This document shows positions 12,301 to 23,717 of a stretch of 64,000 nucleotides of DNA, one piece after another. Both the position numbers and the translations under genes were made by a program. The DNA lies in NCBI GenBank assembly GCA_007449985.2, contig VIIQ02000581.1:372001-436000 (forward strand), in the 5' to 3' direction. This DNA comes from Desmodesmus armatus. Lineage: Eukaryota; Chlorophyta; Chlorophyceae; Sphaeropleales; Scenedesmaceae. Each line of letters starts with the position of its first letter. The first letter of the stretch is position 1. Under the pieces are notes generated by a model. The model saw only the letters and a program-made list of their open reading frames with translations, was not told the origin of the DNA and did no database searches.

Positions 12301-15300
12301 GCTGTTGCCCGCGCTGTACGCGCCCTGTGCTGAGCTCCAAAGCGGCCTCACTGCAGAGTACCCAGCAGGCGCCTGCATGTGCGCACCGAATGGGGATCCT
12401 GCATCTGCCTGCTGCAAGCCCTGGCCACTCAGGCTGACCCGCACCGTCAAGCTTGTGGAAGTGCCGCCACTGGACATGGCGCTGCTGCTTGGGAGTATTG
12501 CGCCTGCACTCAAGTTGGCCAGCACAGCCCCACTCGAGTGCTGTGTGCCACTGCCGCTGGGCGCTTCTACGAGAGGCGTGAGCTGCCCCTTGGCAGCCCC
12601 GCTGCTGTACGGCAGCTGCTGACAGGAACCCACTGCACTGAATGGGCTCCTAGCCATCCCACCAGCGGACAGCAGCTGCTGAGTTGAGGTCGGGCTGAAG
12701 GTGCCTTCGCTGCTGGTGACCTGGTCTGCATGGTACCAGGTGTCCTGCAGGGGGGCGCTGGACGCTGCCCTGGACCATGTGAGGAAATAGTAGGCCTCGA
12801 TGATGTTGGGATGTCTGAATGACATGACCAGGTTGACCTCGTTGGCAATCGCTGCTGCTGTGGAGCTGTCATGCTGCAGCACCTGCACCACACACAACAC
12901 GAGAGGTACATGCACGAAGCACAAACACACTGGTCATCATGACACGCACGTGTTGGATGCAACTCAAGCCTCGATGCGCATCAGCACACATCACCAGCAT
13001 GAACCAGCATGAACCCAGTTGACTCAGCCTGTCTGTGAATGCACCGCAGACATACAGCGTGTGCCCTTGACGGCTGGACTGCCTAGCAGTCTGCCAGACA
13101 GAGCCTGACGTGGTGAACACATGACTCCCTTGGGACAAGTCTGTTGCTGGTTGTGAGGCGGGGAGCACAGGTGCCAAGCCCTACCTTCACTGCAACATCC
13201 CGTTTCCGCCAGACCCCTTGATAGACTCTGCCGTAGCTGCCAGCGCCCAGCAGGACACCTGTGCAGGTCAAGCAGGCCATGCAAGAGTCAGTTTGCGGGC
13301 AAGCCATAAGGTATTGGTGGGGATCACACAAGCTGTGCACAGTCTAATGTCCATGCTGCTTAGCACCCGTGCTGTAATTGCAGAAGATGTACGACCCTCT
13401 TCGGCCGTGTAACGTCTGTCTTCCTTCAAGTGTCTTACACACTCATCAGGATGACGTGGCCCCACTCATGTACTCCCAACAGCAAGCTGGACAGCAGGGC
13501 AGCCATCCAAAAGAAACTGGCGTGCCGGGCGCCTGTATCAGCTTCTGAAGCTCACCTAGTGCGAGTTTGCCATGTGGCGTGGCATCACTGAATTCAGGTG
13601 CTGCATGGAAGGCTGACAACTGCCAGCTGCCGGGCCGAGCGCCAATTGCCAGCTGCTCGATGCTGCCGTCAGCCCCACTGCAGCAGTAACAAGCAGGGCA
13701 CACACAGACTGAGCTAGCATACGTTACTGGCTCAGTTCGCCAACACTGCTGTGCTTCTCGACACGCAGCGATGTGGTAGGGGTGAGCAGAATGCCTGTTG
13801 TGGCGTGTGCTTGGCCGTCAGGCATACCGACAACAGGTGCCGTCATCACTTGGTTGCAATTGGCAGGTTGTTATCCCGTGGTGTCCCCTCAGCAGAACAT
13901 CAAAGTGCCCAGCCGACCCAGTAAGAGCGCACACAGGGAAGACAACGCTGCCCGGCAGGAGAGTCCGAACGTACTGCCTTTTGGCGGAAAAGTCCCCGCG
14001 TACTGCCTCTGCCGAGGAGTGCCCACACACCTGGAAGGACCCAAGGGGACAGTCGGCGAGTTTGGCCGCCGAGGCACATCAGGTCCCCCATCATCATGTG
14101 GCTGGGTTGCCTCATGTGGCTGGGTTTTCAATCCTGGCCGGCCTTTGGAGGGGCCGCCTTTGTCAGACACGGGCAACAAGCTGTGCTGGCCGTCAGCTTG
14201 CACCTTGTGCGCCCCGCGCCTCCGCTTCATGAAAATGACCAATGCGACACCAGCAAGGAGCAAGCTGCCTCCGACAACGCTGGGTGCGACCACCGCTGCT
14301 AGGTTCGTGCCGGACAGCTGCCTGCTGGGTGCTGCAGCTGCCTCACGCGGCTTGATCAGAAGAGCAATCTGCAGCAGTCATGCAGCGGGTGAATCAAACA
14401 CAGTAGGCACCCAGCGCAGCCGCAGATGAGAAGGCCCAGCTCGATGCCAGGGTAAGTGACACAGAGCATGCATGGATGTAGTCCACCATGTCACCAGGTC
14501 CGCCTCACCAAAGGACAGGTCAATTCACCTGGCAGTCCCTACAGTGTGAGTGTGCGAGTGTGGCTGCGCAGCGACTGTGCACATGTTGCTGAGCCTGCTG
14601 CGCTGGTGGCTGCTGTCTTACCTGTTCTTCGACGCAGGCCTCAGCACCTCTCCTGACCACACATTCGTCCGACACGTATGTCTCACAGATACGCGTGCTG
14701 TTGATCTGCCACATGCTGTAGCCGGCATAGTAGTTTGTATCCGGCACATCCACTGGCCCAACAAAGTAGCGAACATCCCGGGCGTGTATGCTGTCTGCAC
14801 GCACGTAATCAGCAGGGACAGGATGCCATGCAGAATGTCAGTGCCGCAGTGTTCATATTGCTGACATGCACTGCTGGGCCTGCGAAACCAGCCTCCTTCA
14901 GCAGGAGCACCTGCAGCTGACTTTATTGCCCATTGGGTTCTCATCGGCAACCTTCCCAAATGCGAGTTCCCAAAGGCAGGTTCGTCTACTCACTCTTGCA
15001 GTCTGTGCTGGCATTGTGCAACAGCGGTGCTCACCATAGTAAAGTTCGCCACGGAAACCGTAGGTAGGCAGGAGCTCGACTAGCTGCTCGTCCATGCTGC
15101 TGCTGGCATTGGCGGTTGAATTTCGGTTGCTCCTGCCATTGCTGCTTGGATCCCGGCGAGGTATGCTAGACAGCGAGGTGACGAGCCCAGGCTCGTTGTG
15201 GGCACAAGCAGTGCGGATGCGCACCACGTTGTCCAGCACCAGCAGGGACTGCTGCCCCTCACCTGCGCGCAAGGCATGCCAAGACAGAGCAGCGGCGTCA

Positions 15301-16338
15301 GCAACACTGGAACAGTGCATTGCCGGCCTGCTGCGGGGATACACTCAGCTATGCACGACAACAGCCAATACAACAACCCTGCGACGCAACATCTGCGCAA
15401 ACGGCTGCAAGCAAGTGCTAGCATGGCAAGGCCCCATGATCCATGACACCCTAGGCCCCTGCGCACCAACGACAAACGGCACTCCCTGCCCTGGCGTCTG
15501 CCGCGCCCTGCCCAGTGCAAGGTCCTTGAAGGTCAGCCGCAGCCCTTGTGGAATGAGCACGCGCTGGACGGCAAAGTCCAACTGCACCAAACAAAGGAGC
15601 AACCGTCCAGACAGTAGCAAGGTCAGTAGCAAGGTCAGCAAGGGTACATGCTGACACAGAGAAGATCGCTGATCAAGGTTTGCAGTTGTGGTAGCGGCAA
15701 ATGAACACGCGTGCACGCTGCCGCTTCCAGGGTTTGGACGCGCCACTCACATGCCACAGACACTGCAGAAGCACATAGCTGCGTCAACGCTGAAAACCCG
15801 GCTGTGCCAACTGCGCATAGCTGCGTCTTTCAAAATCAACGGCCCCTCGCACCTCCAACAGTTTGTAACCTTCTTTGCTGTAGTTTGCTGACGTAACTGT
15901 CAGATTGCGGGACAGGCGCGTGGGCTCCTGCGCAAACGCTGCCGGCTGCAGCATGACCACACACAGGAAGGGGAAGGGGGAATCAAGCAATGTCAGTCAG
16001 GGCTGTGCACTGCCCCCATGACGTACATCAACAGTCCCACTGCGGGATGAGGTTTGAACCACGCCGGCAGCCATCAGGCAGCTCGCTGCAACCCTGGCAA
16101 GCTGTGGGCTTACCGTGACGCGGTAGTCGCTGGTAAGCATCACTGTATCATACTGCTTGAGCATTTCCCTGTTCATCACAATGCTGCCGAAGCGCCTGTA
16201 GCTGTGGTTGCTGGGGTTGTCCTGCTGCATCGACGGCACAACATAGGCTGTTGTGGCCGAGTGGCCTGGTGGGCTTCCTGAGCACGGCTGCAGCGCCAGT
16301 GCCGCCAGCAGGAAGGATGCCACGAAGGAGGCACGCAT
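9326..16338 (-). CDS. Receptor-like TKL protein kinase with signal peptide, one TM segment and a large intrakinase insertion
   Basis: Exons: 16338-16114, 15945-15853, 15581-15467, 15262-15035, 14794-14622, 14368-14031, 13677-13556, 13258-13185, 12882-11449, 11084-11013, 10711-10519, 10217-10155, 9858-9772, 9465-9326. These total 3357 nt, 1118 residues, with every phase consistent. A signal peptide (MRASFVASFLLAALALQP) precedes a ~280-residue ectodomain with beta-helix-like strands such as LTFKDLAL and SLLVLDNVVRI. The TM segment is ~303-324, followed by KRRRG. The kinase begins at residue 432: glycine loop GAGSYGRV, VAVK Lys456, alpha-C Glu471, hinge LITELMDGGTLLDLL, catalytic HGDLKPCNVLI (Asp960, Asn965), DFG 984-986, GDVYAFGIIMWE, CWAADPLVRPSF. 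Between beta4 and the hinge lies a ~400-residue Ser/Gln/Pro-rich insertion. Gly replaces the HRD Arg, so this is a non-RD-type loop. Probable plasma-membrane sensor kinase; ligand unknown. Confidence 0.85.
9931..9999. repeat. Intronic minisatellite, 28-29-bp unit, about 2.4 copies
   Basis: CACCAACACACTCCTCAAGC-type units start at 9931, 9960 and 9988. They lie in the intron between kinase exons 10217-10155 and 9858-9772. Confidence 0.75.
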
Positions 16339-17740
16339 CCTGCAGCCCAGGCATTTAAGGAGGTACAGTACAAGTCATAAAATTGTGCGCAAAGCAGTGC
16401 ATGGGGTACAATGCCACAACCGACGGAACAACGGCCCGACCTGCCCATGCAGGCTGGCATGCCCTCCGGCCCCGCTGGCACAAGCTCTCACAGCAGGTTT
16501 GCAAGCCCTGCAGACGTTTGGGTCATAAGACATGACACCCAATGGGATGCAGCTGAACTGTGTTAAAAAGAGCAGCACACAACATGCAGTCACATGTCAT
16601 GGGGTTACACCCCCCACCCTCACTGACACACAGCTGCATGTCGCCAGGCGGGTTATATGGTGCATGCGGCTGAACGCACCTGCTATCGCGTGCTGGATAT
16701 CTCAGCTCCACGACATAGTTACAGCCTCAGAGCAGCGTGGCTTTGCAGCCACAGTGCTGCCCCTTGCTGATGCACACAGTACTGTTGTTGTGCGTCCAGC
16801 GGGAGCCCTCTCCGATGGTGGAATTGGCACCGAGGGTTCACCCAGTTAGTAATCACTCATGTGCAGCGGCATGAGGCATTCCAAGGGTACACAGGAGGCA
16901 ATGCAACTGCAAGCCAAGATTATTATCTGTGCCCGTAGATGACACGATCTGCACAGACACGACACAATACAACGATGTTAACGTGATTGATGAGCTTCCG
17001 AGTCACCAGCAGGTGCGATCGAGCCTCGTAGGTAGGGGAGGTATGAGTCAGGGTCAACGTTGGGATAGGGTCTTCGGTTGGGATATGGTAACCCCTTCAT
17101 CAACATGTTAGCAAGCCATCAAGGCTGGTCGAGCGAGGTACAAAAGATGCTTCAGGCAGACAAAGCCTCCTTGTGTGTGCAGCCCAAGTACCAATGACAC
17201 ACACCAATTGGTCTTGCAAGTTGCCCCCATCTCTTGACACGGGGGATTCATGAATCCGCAGCATCACAGAAGCTCCCAGACAGGCAGGGAACCACACGGC
17301 CAAGCAGACACGCCCCTCAAAGCAAGCCTCCTGCCTGCCACGACCTCGCACACGACGCTGCAGCTGCAACAGGGACTGCCACCTTCACCAGAAACGTCGG
17401 AGGATGCCACCCGCCTGCAGAGCAGCAAACCACCCGGCTGCCCTTGTGATGCTGCCCGCAGCGCCCAATGCTTACATGAATCGTGGCCGCAACTACACAA
17501 TAGCATGACAGGACCGGCTCAGGCAGGACGCGCTCACGGGGCCGCAACCCAGTCAGTTACACGGGCAGAAAGCTTGTGACAACAGTGTCTGCAAAGCTGT
17601 GCTTCAAGTATCTACTATACAGTGCAATTCAACCCCAGCCCAAAGGTCACCGACATACACCCAAAACACCATGCATGCTTGGCCCATGCACAGCCGCACT
17701 CAGTGGTGCCAGTGACTGGCACCTGCACCCGACCCACATG
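16339..17740. other. Intergenic: receptor-kinase 5' flank and VTI1 3' flank
   Basis: No coding signal was found. The part next to VTI1 (about 17100-17740) is C/A-rich on the plus strand, like the other downstream flanks of minus-strand genes. The part next to the kinase start is mixed in composition and should hold its promoter; no recognisable element was seen. Confidence 0.5.
17557..17561 (-). terminator. Candidate TGTAA poly(A) signal of VTI1
   Basis: TTACA on the plus strand, about 180 nt downstream of the VTI1 stop codon, in the sense orientation for that gene. Confidence 0.4.
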
Positions 17741-19477
17741 CTACTTCAGCTTGACATAGATGATCAAGATAATGGCTGCCAACAGGAACGCTGCAATGCC
17801 GAACATGATGATCTTGTTGGCAATGATGCGCTTGGACATGGTGCCCAGGATCTTGCGTGCCTTGCTGATGTTGTCGTCGGCACCGTGCAACGTGTCCCGC
17901 GCATGCGTGATGGTTTCGCGCTGCCGTGCCAAGTCCTGCAGGATGCTCACGCCCAGCTCCTGCAGCAGCAGCACAGACAAACACCATACATTTGAAGCAC
18001 CCACAACCTGCTTGCAGCCCTGCACCCTGTCTGGGTATGACCTCCTGGGTCAAAAAAGGCACTCCAAAAAAAAGGAAGTGCTCCCCAATTTTTGTCACGA
18101 TGGGTGACGGTGCACGACCCTTGCTCCTGTAACCATGCCCGCTGACCCGCCCTGGCTGCTATATGCCTGCAGCGTTGCAAGGCACCAGACTGCAGGACAA
18201 GCACAAGTACGGGCTGTCACCTCACCTCCGTCTCTGCCAGCTGCTGCTTGCCAACATGCAACCGGTCAGACGTTTTCTGCATGCGCTCTGTGGCGGCCAG
18301 CATACGCTCGCGCTGACCAGCTGCGGCACCAGCACAGCAGAAAGCATACCACACCAATTGCGCATTGCTCAACATGTACCGTATGTGTGCCTTGTCAAAG
18401 AATTCAGCCGCTTTGCATTCTGACCACCAGCGGATGCCCTGCAGTACCGTGATGTGCAGCCCAGAACAAGATGACCTGCACTGGCTGGCTCCCTCCCGGC
18501 GCATGGCACGACTGGTGTCGATTTCGACCCATGTGTGTCATGAACACTGCACACAGAGTGCACAGTTGCTCAGCACAGATTGTGGCCCCAGCCCCACCTG
18601 ATGTGCTGTAATAGTTGTCTCCTAGCCCCAGTTCTGCACGTGCTGCGTCACCCTCACTGGCGCCTGCTGCTGCCTGCTTTAGCTGCTCCTTCAAAGAGAC
18701 CAAGTCAGCTTTGTACTCCTTGACCTGCGCATTTTGAACAACATCCATCACATTCTGTACCCCACAAACCACCAGGCTGCGGTCGACACACATGGTGTAC
18801 ATGCCACTTGCTCACTGCGATATCCATGAGCCTCCCATGAACCACGCCACAACCCTGGTTGGTGCAAAAAGCATTTGGGTCAAAGCTTGGTTGCGGCACC
18901 AGCAGGGATGCAGCATCACAGGGCTGCGTGTGAGGGGCCTGCGACTTGGCCCTGAACTGCACATGCAGGTAGATAGGGGCAGCTGCGATTGATTGTGTTA
19001 CCTTGCTTAGAAGCTGCCTGGACTTGTCTTGTGACAAGCTTCGGGCTTCCATGTCCATCCGCTTGATCTGCCACAGCAGCAAGATGCACAACAGAATGAG
19101 CAGTGCTTGGTCAGGCTCCTCACTTGCAGCGTCACCACTGCACCTGATGCTGGCACTGACACAAAACACACAGAAGCCGCTGGCACCGGCAAATCATGTT
19201 GTGCGCTCAACTTATGCATACCACATTGTCTGCTTCTCGGATGTCTGCCTCCAGCTCTGACACCTTCTTCCGTCGCAGCTCTGCACAAGCAACAGTGGGA
19301 CACCCACTCAGTCACCATGCCTGGCTGTGCGTGTGCAACACAACCTTGATCCGGGCGTGAGTGGCTTTGCACACCTCCTGTGATGCTGGCGATGGAGCTG
19401 ATCTTGCGTGATATCTCTGTGGACTTGTTGCAGTAGTCTGTCTCATACTGGTGGAACAGGGCCGTGAGGACTTCCAT
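17741..19477 (-). CDS. VTI1: VTI1-type Qb-SNARE
   Basis: Exons: 19477-19375, 19280-19222, 19067-19002, 18724-18598, 18320-18226, 17959-17741. They total 669 nt, 222 residues, in phase throughout. The start is the first ATG (MEVLTALFHQYETDYC); a GTG nine codons upstream was rejected. The N-terminal helical domain contains STEISRKI, SELEADIREADNVIKRMDM, EARSLS and VKEYKADLVSLKEQL. The SNARE helix runs from about 119 to 198 (ERMLAATERM, ELGVSILQDLARQRETI, DTLHGADDNISKARKIL). A C-terminal anchor spans ~200-219, then KLK. Length and order match plant and yeast Vti1, a tail-anchored SNARE of Golgi-to-vacuole/endosome fusion. An alternative acceptor 30 nt upstream of exon 4 (18754) would insert ten residues in frame. 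Divergent neighbour: GNL1. Confidence 0.92.
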
Positions 19478-20136
19478 GCTGAGACTGTTGGGGTGTTCAG
19501 ACACCAGAACAGGGCCTGACTGTGTGATTCAGCCAGCTGGCAAAAGGAAGAAATGCTGCAGATGCCTCCAATGCCCAAGCAGATGGTGGACCAAGCAGAA
19601 ATGGGACGGAGCACACCAGGCACGTTGATCACAGCTCGCAACGTTACATGTATGATAGTCTGAAAAGGTTAGGGGTTGAGTGGTGGGTTAGTTGGTTAGG
19701 AAACCCTGGACTTGATCATTCGTTTTGAAATGTATTGCAGCGCCCCTACCATCGATACTTTACCATCTTCCTCAGTATGACCACCCATGATCAATCAGCT
19801 TTAAGCAACTACAGCTGTTCCCTGCTCCTGTCACTTCTTTGCTGTGCTGCTGCTGCACGTTGGCAACTCACTGCAGCCAGCTGAGCCCCGCATGCTTTTT
19901 CTCTCTTCTCCTGGAGTTTTCAAACAATGTAGGCTGATCCAGACCTGCCTATGTTCTGCTGAACCCTGCCACTCTACCCATTCCTCACCTCCCTGCAGGC
20001 AGCAGCTCAGCTGTACAGTGTAGACAGCTGCATGTGACATGAGCAGCAGGTGTACAAGCTGCTGGCACAAGTCCCACTACCCCATGTCCTGTGATGCAGA
20101 GCAGAAGTGCCAGGGAAGGCAGACAGAGTTGTGTGA
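19478..20136. promoter_or_regulatory. Divergent VTI1/GNL1 promoter region
   Basis: A 659-bp gap between two genes transcribed outward. It contains a G/T stretch at about 19665-19705 with repeated GGTTAG/GGGTTAG words ending in AAACCCTGG. This resembles plant telo-box sequence but is degenerate. No TATA-like box was located with confidence. Confidence 0.45.
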
Positions 20137-23100
20137 ATGCCCCAAGGGGGCCGGCAGCCGCCTAAGAAGGCAAGCAGTGCCACCGCTCAGCCCCAGACCG
20201 CAGAAAGGGACAACTGGCAGCGCAGCAGCGGGGCCTTCAGTGGGGCAGCAAAGAAGGATTACCTGAAATGGAAACGTCAGCAGAAAGCAGCTCGTGCTGC
20301 AAGCAACGGCGATGACGAGACGGTGGGCCAGCAGCAGCACTCCGGCAGCCAGCAGCCAACAAACCAAGGCTCCCTGCTTGCAGATGCTGCTCAGCCCCTG
20401 CGCTACCGCCCACTCTATGCAGTGCCTGCAGAACCCTTCTGCGTGCCAGTAGCCTCTGCACAACCCAATGGCCACCTCCCAGTCAGCAGCATGACTGCAA
20501 GCAGTGCTGCAGGCAGCACTGAAAGCGCGGACCTTGTGGCCAGCACAGACAGCAGCGGTCCTGCAGCAGAAATGGCGTATATGCCCAGACTTGACCCTGC
20601 AGAGGTGGGGTTCACTCCTGCAGGCTTCCAGCTGGACATGCCTACCAGGCCTCGGTGGCAGGTGAGGAGCACACAGCGTGCTGTGCTGCTGTGCAGTTGG
20701 ATCAAAACCCATGGGGTTCTTGTGCAGAAGCGTACTGTTGCAGCATGATGTGGTGACTCTGTCCATCCAGACTCGTGTCAAGCAACCGTAGCACCCCACA
20801 TCCGCCAGCCGGCCCATGCAGAGCTGAAGGAGCACATGCCCCTTGAAATGCATGCAGGGTGCCGTCAGCACAGCAGAGGAGCTGCATGCGCTCGAGGAAG
20901 CAGAGTTTGCTGCCTGGCAGTCAACACTTGCTGCCAAGGTGCAGCAGCTGGCAGCACAGACGCCTGGCACGGCTGCAGGACAGGCCAGCACACCCACCCC
21001 AGCAGGTGCAGCAGGAGGCAGTACTCCCTTGGTGTCAGCACCAGCAGCAGGCAGGGATGATGTTGCAGGCTGCTTGTCAGCACATGCACCACAGCTGCCG
21101 CTGCAGCAGGGCCTTGCTGTGGGTCTGGGGCTGGTCAGCAGCTACGAGGGGCGCCTGGAGTACTGGAGGCAGTTGTGGCGGACCCTTGAGATGTCTGACA
21201 TGATCTGCATGATCGTGGACGCCAGGTAGGTAGTGCAGGGTGCCCAGCTGCTAAGCTGCTGCTGCTCTCGCAGTGTCCATCATTTCATCAGCTCAAAGTG
21301 CCTTGCCTTAGGTTGCTTGCAGTGCGTATCCTTGAGTCGAAAGGGCTGCCAAAGCCAGCGTGGAGGGTCCAGGCACAATCAATCGGCACTACACTGCCAG
21401 GTTGCTGACACTGTACTGGATGTTGTTATGTGCAGGAACCCCCTCCTGCACTTCAGTCATGCCCTATACCGCCACATCACACAAGACCACAAGCTGCCAC
21501 TCGTGCTGCTGCTCAACAAGTGTGACCTGCTGCCAGCAGCAGCAGCAACAGCCTGGCAGCAGTACCTGCAGCAGCAGCTGCCGGGAGTGACAGTCATCCC
21601 CGTGTCAGCTTCTGCAGAGCAGGCGGCTGCTACAGCGCGACAGGTCCTATCTGCAGTGCTGCAGCAGCAGGTTGAGAAGGATGGATGCAGGGTGCCCGTG
21701 CAGGAGCTGGTGGGCTTGAGCCTGGGTGCGTGCTGTGTTGAGCTGCTGACAGGCTTGTCAGGTGCACTCCTGCAAGGCCGACCTGATTGTTGCCCGACTG
21801 GCTTGTGCATAGCCGCTTTCACATGGGCGCCACATGTGGACGTGTGGCTGATATAGCAGCTCTGGGTGGCGGCACCAGCCCTAAGGCTGGCGGCATCATC
21901 GTCAAGGTCAGCGACCAAAAGTGGATTGAGGGCATGTAGTGTTAATCAAATGCTGACCATTGCCTGATCATCAGATTTGCTGTGTCCTGTGCTGGTGGAT
22001 GCAGATGAGCTGGTCCGTGAGTCTGTGCAGCGCAACACACACGCCAAGCGGCACCTGGAAGCTCTGCAGCAGCAGCCACAGCAACAGGGTGCCCAGCACC
22101 TGCCGCCACAGGGCAGCAGTGCTGCATCTGCAGCGCCTGCAGCAGCAGCCACCACCTCAAGTGACGATGACCAGCAGTGGAGCCTGAAACCAAGCAGGGG
22201 CAAGAGGGCAGCACGGCGCAAGGGACGGCAGCAGCAGCAGCAGATGCGTGCCAGCGCATCCCACCACTCACTACCAGGTGCCTCAGAGGCGGAAGCGTCA
22301 GCCAGTGACGCAGAAGAAGCTGCTGCTGGTCATGGTGGTGTTGATGTGGATGAGGATGCCTTGCAGCAGCACCAGCAGCAGCAGCCCATGGACGAGGCCT
22401 TGGCAGCCCTCACCTTAGAGGGACGCCTGCCAAGTACAACAGCCAGCAACACTGGTGCAGCACTCCCTTCACCAGCACCAGCAGCAGCGCGTCAGGCAGA
22501 GGGATGCTGTCCAGAAGCAGCAGCAGGGGCTGCAGGCCGGGCGCAGGCAGGTGATCGCCGGCCTGTGGTGGTTGGCATGCTGGGCGAGCCAAATGTGGGC
22601 AAAAGCAGCACCCTCAACGCCTTGCTGGGCTCACACCGTGTGGCAGTGTCTTCGCACCCGGTGAGCTGCAGCTGGCCAGGGCTGTCAGCATTATCAGCAG
22701 CAAGTGTTGGTGGGCCTGTGCCTGGCAGGAGAGGGCTTGCATAAGCACCCAGCTCACTTTCGCACGGCACGAATGTCACTGCGAGCCGTGGCTGAGGTGT
22801 TGCAAGCAGGCATCTGGTCTCTCAGCATTCAGCACAGCTTCAACTGTCAGCTGTAGGCAGGGCAAGACACAGGCTGTGCCGCACCCAGGCTAGGTAGTGC
22901 ACCTGTTGAACCCCCGCACATCGCCGAGGTGTGCGCACAGCCATCGACTGGTACTGCATGCGCAAGAGCTGTCATCTGGGGTGAGGCAGCAGTGGTGCTC
23001 AACCCATCTTCCAAGCTTACTCACCAATGGACTGTCTGCAGGGCCGCACCAAGCACTACCAGACCCACTACATGTGTGACAGCCTGGTGCTGGTGGACTG

Positions 23101-23717
23101 CCCAGGCATTGTCTTCCCCCGCCTCAACGTGTCACCAGCCATGCAGGTGGGCAATAGTTTTACAATGAAACCACAATGAAACTGCCCTGCCTCCTTGACA
23201 CCCACACATGCACTTGCCAAGTGATGGTCACACCACAGCCTGTCGATGACGTTGGTGCCATTGCGCAAGGCTGATGTGATGTTCACATGCTGTGCTGCAG
23301 ATCTTGTATGGCAGCAGTCCCATCGCCAGCTGCCGGCAACCGTATGCTGTGGTGCGGTACCTCGCAGAGGCAAGCTGGCCACGTGTCCACACCCTACTCA
23401 AGCTTCACCAGCCTGACACAATGCAGCAGGAGCAGGAGCGGCAGCAGCAGGCGCAGGAGCCAGCAGCTGATCTCAGCCACAGGAGCAGCAGCAGCAGTGC
23501 GGCCAGTGCTGCAGCCGGCAGCGCAGCAGTGCTGGGCGGCAGTACAGACAGCAGTGGTTGGTCAGCGTATTCGCTGTGTGAGGCATTGGCAGCAAAGCGG
23601 CACTTTGTCCTTCCCCGCAGTGGGCGTCTGGACACCTACAGGGCGGCAAACTGGCTACTGCGAGCAGCATTGGCAGGCCAGCACGATTTGGGCTTGGCTT
23701 TTTTGCCACCTGCATGA
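20137..23717 (+). CDS. GNL1: Circularly permuted GTPase, GNL1/YlqF-YawG family
   Basis: Exons: 20137-20661, 20858-21225, 21436-21725, 22005-22660, 23042-23146, 23301-23717. They total 2361 nt, 786 residues, phases consistent. The start is MPQGGRQPPKKASS, basic like other GNL1 proteins. Motif order is permuted: G4 NKCD (325-328), then G1 GEPNVGKSS (588-596), G2 Thr616, G3 DCPG (632-635). Upstream family words are GRLEYWRQLWRTLEMSD and VDARNPLLHF; downstream are SPIASCRQPYAVVRYLAE and GRLDTYRAANWLLRAAL. The G4-G1 spacer is ~260 residues of Gln/Ala/Ser-rich sequence with basic patches (KRAARRKGRQQQQQ), longer than in animals. GNL1-type GTPases are linked to nucleolar/ribosome-associated functions. 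The tail ends soon after the conserved core and lacks the acidic C-terminus of human GNL1. Confidence 0.9.

Noticed and set aside
19478..19504. VTI1 start nine codons upstream
   Set aside because: The upstream codon is GTG. The first ATG (19477) fits the family start.
19660..19710. Interstitial telomere-like GGTTAG/GGGTTAG words
   Set aside because: Too short and irregular for a telomere remnant. Kept only as a weak promoter note.
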